64,000 nucleotides of DNA. Origin: Orientallactaga sibirica (taxonomy: Eukaryota > Chordata > Mammalia > Rodentia > Dipodidae). The notes below the pieces were generated by a model that made no database searches, was not told where the DNA came from, and saw only the letters and a list, made by a program, of their open reading frames with translations. A program made the position numbers and the translations under genes. Location: assembly GCA_036365145.1 (NCBI GenBank), contig JAEOAD010000749.1, forward strand, positions 62,001 to 126,000. Direction: 5' to 3'. Positions within the stretch are counted from its first letter, which is position 1, and every line of letters begins with the position of its first letter. This document shows positions 55,913 through 64,000 of the stretch, piece by piece.

Positions 55913-58900
55913 TTTTAATTGACAACTTCTTTAATTGTAGACAATATCCCATGGTATTTCCCTCCTTCCCCCCACTTTCCCCTTTGAAACTTCACTCTCC
56001 ATCATGTACCCTCTCCCTCTCAATCAGTCTCTCTTTTCAGTTTGATGACATGATCTTTTCCTCCTATTATGATGGTCTTGTGTAGGTAGTGTCAGGCACT
56101 GTAAGGTTAGCAAATATTCATTTATGTAAACAGAGCAAGTGCATACAACAATGAATTTAATTGGTTTGAGCAATCTATCAAGATGTATTAGATTATAAGT
56201 TCCTTTCATTTCTGTTTTTATTTGCTAAGTTATGTAACACCTTCATTGCAGAAAACCATAGTGTTTGAAATAAGTAAATTATGTTTGTTTGTTTTGATGT
56301 ATTTCTAAAGCCATTGATATGGAAGTGAACTCATTTGTAACATATGCTTGAAATGTGTAGTCTCGATCTTCTATTTGATTTCCCTTAAGATCTACTTGTT
56401 ATGATTTCACAACAGTTCATTCCAATATTCACAAACTTTGAGAAAGATAAAATGTTGTTCATGTTAAGTATAACACATCATCAGCAGGCCTTCTTGTTAG
56501 AAATATTCATCCATGTAAACTGAGCAAATGCTTATGGATTGGATGAGTTTCTTTTGTTGATTGTACATTGAGTAAAAACTTAGAACTTCATTGGTTTGAG
56601 CTATCTAACATGATTATTAGTTTGTAAGTTCATCTCCTTTCTGTTATTATTTGCCAAGTTGTTGATTGCAGAAATCCATATTATTTGAAATAAGTAACTT
56701 TCTTTGTTTCGATGCATCACTACAGTCTATGAGATATTCACATGGAAGTGCACTCATTTGTAATATATGCCTGAATTGTCTAGGTTCGATCTTGTATTTG
56801 AGTTCACTTTAGTGCTACTTGTTATTGTTTCAGAAAACCCTTTATTCCAGTATTTTCCAGCTTGGGTAATTTCTGACTGTAGTTCATGTTGAACATAACA
56901 TATCATTATCAGGACTTGTTAGAAATATTCATTCATTGAAACTGAGCAAATGTCTAAGAATTGGATGAGTTTCTTTTGAAGATTGTATATTGAGTGTAAC
57001 AACTTTAAACTTCTTTGGTTTGAGCTATATAACATGATGTATTAGTTTGTAAGTTCATTTAATGTCGGTTGTTATTTGTTAAGTAACATCTTGATTGTAG
57101 AAAACCATAGTGTTTGAAATAAGTAAAGTTTGTTTGTTTTGATGCATTTCTACAGTCTATGAGACTTTGATGGGGAAGTGATCACATTTGTAACATATGC
57201 TTGAATTGTGTAGTTTCAATCTTCTATTTGAGTTCCATGTAGAGGTACTTGTTATGTTTCCAAACACTCCACTCCAATATTCAAAAACTTTGGAAAAAAG
57301 TGATTGTTGTTCATGTTGAAAGCAACGCATTACCAGCAGGCCTTCTGGTTAGAAATATTCATTCATGTAAATAGCAAATGCTTATGAATTGGATGAGTTT
57401 CTTTCATAGATGGTATGTTGAGTGTCACACTTTAAACTTCTTTGGGTTGAGCTATCAAACACCATGTATTAGTTTGTAAGTTCATTTCATTTCTGCTGTT
57501 ATTTGTTAAGTAATGTCTTGTTTGCAGAAAACCACAGTGTTTGAAATAAGTAAGTTAATTTGTTTTGATGCATCTCTACAGTCTATGAGACTTTGACATT
57601 GAAATGTACTCATTTTTAAAATATGCTTGAATTGTCGGGTTTTGATCTTGTATCTGACTTCACTTTAAAGCTACTTGTTATTGTTTCAGAAAATTTTATT
57701 CCAGCATTCTCCACCTTTGGTAAAAAGTGATTGTAGTTCATCTTTAACAAAGCAAAACATCAGCAGGTCTTTCCTTTAGAAACATTCATTATTTAACCAG
57801 ATCAAATGCATACTAATTGGATGAGTTCCTGACACAGATTGGAAGTTGAGTGTATCAACTTTGTATTCCATTGGTTTGTGCTATCAAACATGAAGTACTA
57901 CTTTGTAAGTTCATTTAAGTTCTGTTGTTATATCCTATGTTAAGTAACATCTTGATTGCAGAAATTCATAGTGTTTGAAATAAGTAAAGTAAGTTTATTT
58001 GTTTCAATGCATCTCTACAATCCATGAGACTTTGACATGGAAGTGAACTCATTTGTAATGTATGTATGCATTATGAATTTTTGATCTTTTTTTGAGTTCC
58101 CTTTAGATGTTCTTGGTATTGTTTCACAAACTTTGGGGGAAAGTTGAACATAACACATTATCAGCAGGCCCTCTTGTAAGAAATATTTATTCATGTACAC
58201 TGAGCAAATGCTTACAAATTGGATGAGTTTCTGTCAGAGATTGTACATTGGGTATAACAATTTTGAACTTCATTGGTTTGAGCTAACACGATGTATTAGT
58301 TTGTAAGTTCATTTCATTTCTGTTGTTATTTGCCAAGTTCAGTAACATCTTGATTACAGAAAACCATACTGTTTGAAATAAGTAAAGTAAGTTTGTTTGT
58401 TTTGATGCACTTCTATACTTTATGAGACTTTGGCATAGAAGTGCACTCATTTGCAATATATCCTTGAATAGTATAGTTTTGATCTTGTATTTGAGTTCCC
58501 TTAGAGCTACTTGTTATTGTTTAGAACAGTCCATTAAAATATTTACAAACTTTTGGGAAAAGTGATTGTTGTTCATGTGAAACATAACACACTATCAGCA
58601 GTCCTTCTTGTTAGAAGTATTCATTTACATAAACTGAACAAATATTTATGAATTGAATGAATTTCTTTCATAGACTGTACATTGAATGTAACAAGTTTGA
58701 ACTTCTTTGGTTTCAGCTTTCTAACACGATGCATTAGTTTGTAAGTTCATTTCATTTCTGTTGTGAACTCCTATGTTCAGTAACAGCTTGATTGCAGATA
58801 ACCACAGAGTTTGAAATAAGTGAGTTTTTTGTTACAATGAATCTCTAAAATCTATTGGTCTTTGATATGGAAGTGCAATCGTTTGTAATATATGCTTGAA

Positions 58901-61522
58901 ATGTCTAGTTTTGATCTTCTATTTGAGTTCACTTTAGAGCTAGTTGTTATTGCTTTAGAAAACTTTATTCTAACATTCTCAAACTTTGGTAAAAACTGAT
59001 TGTAGTTCATGTTGAACAGATCACACCATCAGCAGTACTTCTTGTTAGAAATATTTTTCACTCATGTAAACTGAGCAAATGCTGTTGAGTTGGATGGTTT
59101 CTTTTGCAGATTGTACGTTGAGTGTAAAAACTTTGAGCTTCATTGGGTTGAGCTGTCTAACATGATGTATTAGTTTATAAGTTCATATTTGCTAAGTTAA
59201 GTAACATCTTGGTTGCAGAAAATCATAGTGCTTGAAATAAGTAACTTTCTTTGTTTTGATGCATCTCTATAGTTTGTGAGACTTGGACATGGTAGTGCAC
59301 TTATTTGTAATATATGCTTGTATCATCTAGTTTTGATCTTGTATATGAGTTCACTTTAGAGCTACTTGTTATTTTCTAAGAAAACCTTAGTCCAATATTC
59401 TCAAACTTTGGTAAAAACTGATTGTAGTTCATATTAAACATAACATATCACCAGCAGGGCTTCTTGGAAATATTCATTCATGTAAACTAAGCAAATGCTT
59501 TCAAGTTGGATGAGTTTCTTTTACAGATTGTACGTTGAGTGTAACAACATTGAACTTCCTTATTTTGAACTATCAAACATGATGTATTAGTATGTAAGTT
59601 CATTTCATTTCTGTTGTTATTTGCTACATTGTGTAACATCTTGATTGCAGAACACCATAATGTTTAAAAGAAGTAATGTAAGTTTCTTTGTTTTGATCCA
59701 TCTCAACAGTCTATGACATGTTGACATGAAAGTGCACTCATTTGTAATATATGCTTGAATTGTCTAGTTTAGAACTTGTATTTGACTTCACTTTAGAGCT
59801 ACATGTTACTATTTCAGAAAAACTTTATTCCAATATTCTCAAACTTTGTTAAAAGTGATTGTAGGTCATCTTAAACAAAGCACAATATCAGTAGGTCTTT
59901 TTGTTAGAAACATTCATTTATGCAAACAGAGAAAATGCATATGAATATAGTGAGTTTCTGTGGCAGATTGGACCTTGAGTGTAACAACTTTGAACTTGAT
60001 TGGTTTGTGCTAATATGAAGTATTACTTTGTACGTTCATTTTATTTCTGTTGTTATTTGCTACGTTAAGTAACACCTTGATTGCAGGAAAGCATAGTATT
60101 TGATATAAGTAAAGTAAGTTTCTTTGTTTGGATGCATCTCTACAATCTATGATACTTTTACATGGAAGTGCACTCATGCATAATATATGCCTGAAATGTC
60201 TGTTTTTGATTTTGTATTTGAATTCACTTTAGAGCTAGTTGTTATTCCCTCAGAAAACTTTATTCCAATATTCTCAAACTTTGGTAAAAACTGATTGTAG
60301 TTCATTTTGAAAGTAACACATCATCAGCAGGACTTGTTAGAAATACTCATTCATGCAAACTGAGCAAATGCTTTAGAATTAGATGAGTTTCTTTTGCAGA
60401 TTTTACATTTAATGTAACAATTTTGATCTTAATTGGTTTGAGGCATCTAACAAGATGTATTAGTTTGTAAGTTCATTTCATTTATGTTCTTATTTGCTAA
60501 GTTAAGTAACATCTTGATTGCAGAAAACCATAGTGTTTGCAACAAGTAAGTTTCATCTCTACAGTCTGTGAACTTTGACATGGTAGTGCACAAATTTGTA
60601 ATATGTGCTTTAATTGTCTAGTTTCAATCTTATATTTGAGTTCACTTCAGAGCTACTTGGTTTTTTTTTTCCAGAAAACTTTATTCCAATATTTGCAATC
60701 TTTGGTAAGAAGTGATTGTAGTTCATCTTTAACAAAACACATCAGCAGGTCTTTTTGTTGAAAATATTCATTTATGTAAACAGAGCAAATGTGTACAGAT
60801 GGGATGAGTTCCTGTTGCACATTGGACATTAAGTGTAACAACTTTGAACTCAACTGGTTTGTGTTATCTAACAGCAAGTATGAGTTTGTAAGTTCATTTA
60901 ATTTCTGTTTTTATTTGCTAAGTTAAGTAACATCTTGATTGCAGAAAACCATAGTGTTTGAAATAAGTAAAGTAAGTTTGTTTGTTTTGATGCATTTCTA
61001 CAGTCTGTGAGACTTTGACATAGAAGTGAACTCATTTGTAATATATGTTTGAATTGTGTAGTTTCAATCTTGTATTTGAGTTCCATTTAGAGCTAGTTGT
61101 TATTGTTTCAGAACACTGATTTCCAATATTCACAATTTTTGGGAAAAAGTGGTTGTTGTTCATGCTGAACATAACGCACTATCAGCAGACTTTCTTGTTA
61201 CAAACATTCATTCATGTAAACTGAGCAAATGCTTATGAATTGGATGAGTTTCTTTCATAGATGGTATGTTGAGTGTCACAACTTTAAACTTCTTTGGTTT
61301 GAGTGATCTAACACAATGTATGAGTTTGCAAATGCATTTCATTTCTAGTATTATTTGCTACATGGTGTAACATCTTGATTACAGAAAACCACAGTATTTG
61401 AAATAAGTAATGTACGTTTCTTTGTTTTGATGCATCTCTACTGTCTGTGAGACTTTGACATGGGCATGCACTCATATATGCTTGAATTATGCAGTTTTAG
61501 TATTGTATTTGAGTTCCCTTTT
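55680..61522. repeat. Tandem array of ~428-bp AT-rich monomers
   Basis: About 14 head-to-tail units. Using the ggaagtgcactcattt landmark, units start near 55691, 56321, 56744, 57174, 57600, 58039, 58437, 58869, 59291, 59728, 60164, 60582, 61022 and 61462. Spacing is 398-440 bp (mean 428) except for the first, which holds an L1 fragment. Each unit carries, in order, ttgatcttgtatttgagttc, cagctacttgttattgtttc-like, ccaatattctcaaactttgg, atcagcaggncttcttgttag, aaactgagcaaatgctt, gagtttct, attggtttgagctatctaac, atgtattagtttgtaagttc, atcttgattgcagaaaacca and gtttgaaataagtaa. No frame is conserved between units. No homology to a gene family that I know. Confidence 0.93.
55880..56109 (-). mobile_element. 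Short 5'-truncated L1 3' end inside the tandem array
   Basis: (TTTA)n tail, then ttgacaacttctttaattg and the type A 3'UTR end in reverse. Target duplication gcaaatattca at 55869-55879 and 56110-56120. It restores monomer continuity when excised. Confidence 0.92.
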
Positions 61523-61523
61523 G

Positions 61524-61525
<2 letters not shown>

Positions 61526-61569
<44 letters not shown>
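61526..61569. repeat. (AT)22 microsatellite at an L1 3' end
   Basis: It sits where the poly(A)/tttattgaca terminus of the following antisense L1 should be. Gives spurious Tyr-Ile frames on both strands. Confidence 0.97.
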
Positions 61570-61571
<2 letters not shown>

Positions 61572-64000
61572 CTTCTATACTTACAGACAATAAACCATTA
61601 TATTTCCCTACCTTTCCCCCATTCCCCTGGAGAACCCCACTCTCCATCATATCCCCTCCCTCTCTCAATTAGTCTGTCTTTTAATTTAATGTCATCATCT
61701 TTTTTTCCTATTATAAGGGTCTTGTGAAGGTATTGCTAGGCACTGTGAGATTATGAATATTGAGGGTAATTTCTGTCTGGACAGTTGCATCATAAGGAGT
61801 TGTACCCTTACTTTGGCTCTTACATTCTTTCTGCCACCACTTCCACAATGGACCCTGAGCCTTGGTGTGTGTGATAGAGACATTTCACTGCAGGACACTC
61901 CTTCATTCCTTCTTCTCAGCACTATGTTGCCTTTTGGGTCATCTCAGTGGTCATTGCCATCTGAAAAGAGAAGCTTCTCTAACCAGAAGTGAGAGTAGCA
62001 TTAATATTTGAATATTAACATTAACTGTAGTGCTTTCAGGACAGTTTGATGGGAATAATATATACATTTAGCCAGACAAGAGTAGACTTTATACCTAAGG
62101 CTCATGACCTCCCCTACCATAGTCTTTTGATTAGGTTTTTCAGTTCTTTCTTTCCCATAGAGCAGGCCTTCAGTCCAATTAGAGAGCAGTTGGTTTCCCC
62201 CAGAGCAAACATGCCACTATTGTACCCATTCAGTCATTTAGCCTGTCTGGCCAAACTTGAGGTTTCCAGTGTCCACGCCACTGTTTTCACCACTGATGAC
62301 TTCTGTCTCCCATACAGCTGCATTCAGTGCAGCTTTTTCCAGCTTTCAGTTGGCTGGTCTACAGGAAGAAGGTTTTCTGCTCAGCAAAACTTTATTTCTC
62401 AGTGACCTTTCTGCTCAGGCAAGTGAGGTGTTCAACAATATGGTCTTACCATCTGTTTCTCAAGGGATACCAAAGGCCTTGGCAATATCCTGTAATGTTT
62501 TGGAGGCAACAGGGATGTCCCTACCAACAACTCACTGGAAGGTATCCCATGCCTGGCACTGAAGATTTTCGAGTAATAATCTATAGCTTTTGGATGTGCC
62601 ATTATTCAAAAAAGTAGGTTTACATAAGTCTTATTCAGAATATCTTGAATTTTGATTGACCCTCCCTCACCCTTCTTTTACACATTCTTTTCCCCTGGCC
62701 TCACTTAGACCTTTCCCCTGCCTGTAATCTATTCTTCTATTTTATATGTACAAAACCATCCACTTAAGTCCTTCCTTCTCCTACCTCCCTTATAAACTTT
62801 TTCTAGCTTACTGGCCTCTGCTACCAATTTTTGGTTCCAGCTCACACACAAGTCTATACATTTGTAACTAGGATACACATATGAGAGAGAACATGTGATG
62901 TTTGGCTTTCTGAGCTTTGGTTACCTCACTTAGTGTAATCCTTTCCAGATCTCTCCATTTCCCAGAAAATTGCATAATTTCATTTTTCTTTACTGCTGAA
63001 TAGAACTCCATTGTGTAAATGTACATCATCTTTATTATCCATTCATCTGTGGAAGGACATCTAGGTTAGTTCCATTTCCTAGCTATTGTGAATAGAGCAG
63101 CAGTAAACATGACTCTAAGGTAGTGAGAAGAGACATTCATATATATGCTTAGGAGTGCTATAACTGGATCATATGGTAAATCTATTTTTAGCTGTCTCAG
63201 GAACCTCCACACTGATTTCCACAATGGCTGGACCAGATTACATTCCCACCAACAGTGTAGAAGTGTTCCTCTTTCTCCACATCCTTGCCAACATTTATTG
63301 TCATTTGTTTATTGATGGTAGCCATTCTGACAGGAGTGAGATGGAATCTCAAAGTAGTTTTAATTTACATTTCCCTGATGGCTGAGGATGTAGAACACTT
63401 TTTTAGAAGTTTATGTGCCATCTGTATTTCTTCTTCTGAGAACTCTCTATTTAGTTCCATAGCCCATTTTTTTTAAACTGGGTTCTTTGATTTCTTATTT
63501 TTCTGTTTTTTGAGTTCTTTGCATATTCTGGATGTTAATCCTCTGTCAGATGTATAGTTGGCAAAGATTTTCTCCCATTCTGTAGGTTGTCTCTTTGTTC
63601 TATTCACAGTGTCTCTTGCTATACAAAAGCTTTGTAATTTCACGAGATCCCAGTGGTTGATTAGTGGTTTTATTTCCTGAGCAATTGGGGTTATATTCAG
63701 AAAGTCATTGCCTATGCAACATGTTGAAGGGTTTCCCCTACCTTTTCCTCTAGCAGTTTCAGAGTTTGGGGTCTGATATTAAAGTCCCTGACCCACTTGG
63801 AATTGATTCTTATGCATGGAGAGAGACAAATATCTATTTTCATTCTTCTACATATAGATATCCAGTTTTCCCAGCCCCACTTGTTTAAGAAGCTATCTTT
63901 TCCCCAATGAATATTTTTTGCATTTTTGTCAAAAATCAGATGGCTGTATATGCCTAGATTAATATCTGGGTCCTCTATTCTGTTCCATTGATCTACATGT
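61570..64000 (-). mobile_element. L1 (3'UTR type A), antisense, running off the window
   Basis: 3'UTR at 61570-62880 (cagacaataaaccattatat onward) and ORF2 C-terminal coding beyond. It interrupts or abuts the last monomer of the tandem array. Confidence 0.93.
62880..64000 (-). pseudogene. L1 ORF2 C-terminal part, antisense, incomplete
   Basis: Reverse-frame sequence corresponds to 2950-4086 of the first L1: weighing and stop near 62880, the region around [24 protein letters not shown] (about 63000), RMATI-equivalent (about 63320) and the [18 protein letters not shown] (about 63570). No single frame is open across it (sense-strand frames at 63173-63476 are shadows). The remainder lies outside the window. 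Confidence 0.88.

Noticed and set aside
55680..61522. CRISPR-like or tandem gene array
   Set aside because: Repeats are ~428 bp, contiguous and diverged, without spacers or conserved frames, and lie in a mammalian genome.
1..64000. Inverted type A L1s at the two window edges as a designed inverted repeat
   Set aside because: They are separate insertions of a common family; window edges are arbitrary.

Overview
This is a gene-poor, repeat-saturated stretch of a mammalian nuclear genome, almost certainly from a myodont rodent. I found no host exon, no functional RNA gene and no prokaryotic feature. The commonest unit is a tRNA-headed SINE: a degenerate A box, a GGTTCGATTCC-like B box, a pyrimidine-rich stretch and an (AAATA)n tail. 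It belongs to the B2 superfamily and resembles the DIP SINE of dipodoid rodents (jerboas and relatives). That assignment is from memory of the families, not from a search. B1 (7SL-derived) SINEs, B4-like chimeras and older SINEs with (CA)n tails are also present. Nearly every open reading frame is a broken LINE-1 (L1) protein, an endogenous-retrovirus remnant, or a chance frame in a repeat.

Layout. 1-5440: sense L1 (ORF1 end, ORF2, 3'UTR; call this 3'UTR type A). 5800-6172: LTR-like sequence. 6179-10008: internally deleted class II endogenous retrovirus with two LTRs, a tRNA-Lys-type primer site and a 6-bp target duplication. 10023-12270: two L1 3'UTR pieces with SINEs. 12271-13917: no recognised feature. 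13918-22440: mostly an ancient antisense L1 cut by SINEs, by an LTR-like repeat and by a younger L1 with an inverted 5' part. 22441-24260: little recognised apart from a MaLR-like solo LTR (23586-23946). 24365-29690: ancient sense L1 split by SINEs, by a MaLR-type element (25750-28110) that itself holds a class I solo LTR, and by an L1 3' end that itself holds an LTR. 30960-36324 and 44146-45895: a second ancient antisense L1. It is split by a near-full-length younger L1 (36325-44145; 3'UTR type B) that has a monomeric 5'UTR, both ORFs, a 3' transduction and a 14-bp target duplication. 47862-54680: a sense, 5'-truncated L1 of type B. 55680-61522: a tandem array of about 14 AT-rich monomers of roughly 428 bp. 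61526-64000: an antisense type A L1 running off the window.

The parts do not form a pathway. They are layers of retrotransposition: L1 supplies the machinery and the SINEs use it in trans, as shown by their A-rich tails and long target duplications. Nesting order gives a relative chronology. The strongest candidates for something undescribed are the 428-bp tandem array, the 185/58-bp monomer pattern in the L1 5'UTR, the L1 3' transduction, and a long-form SINE subfamily that twice hit the same L1 3'UTR position.
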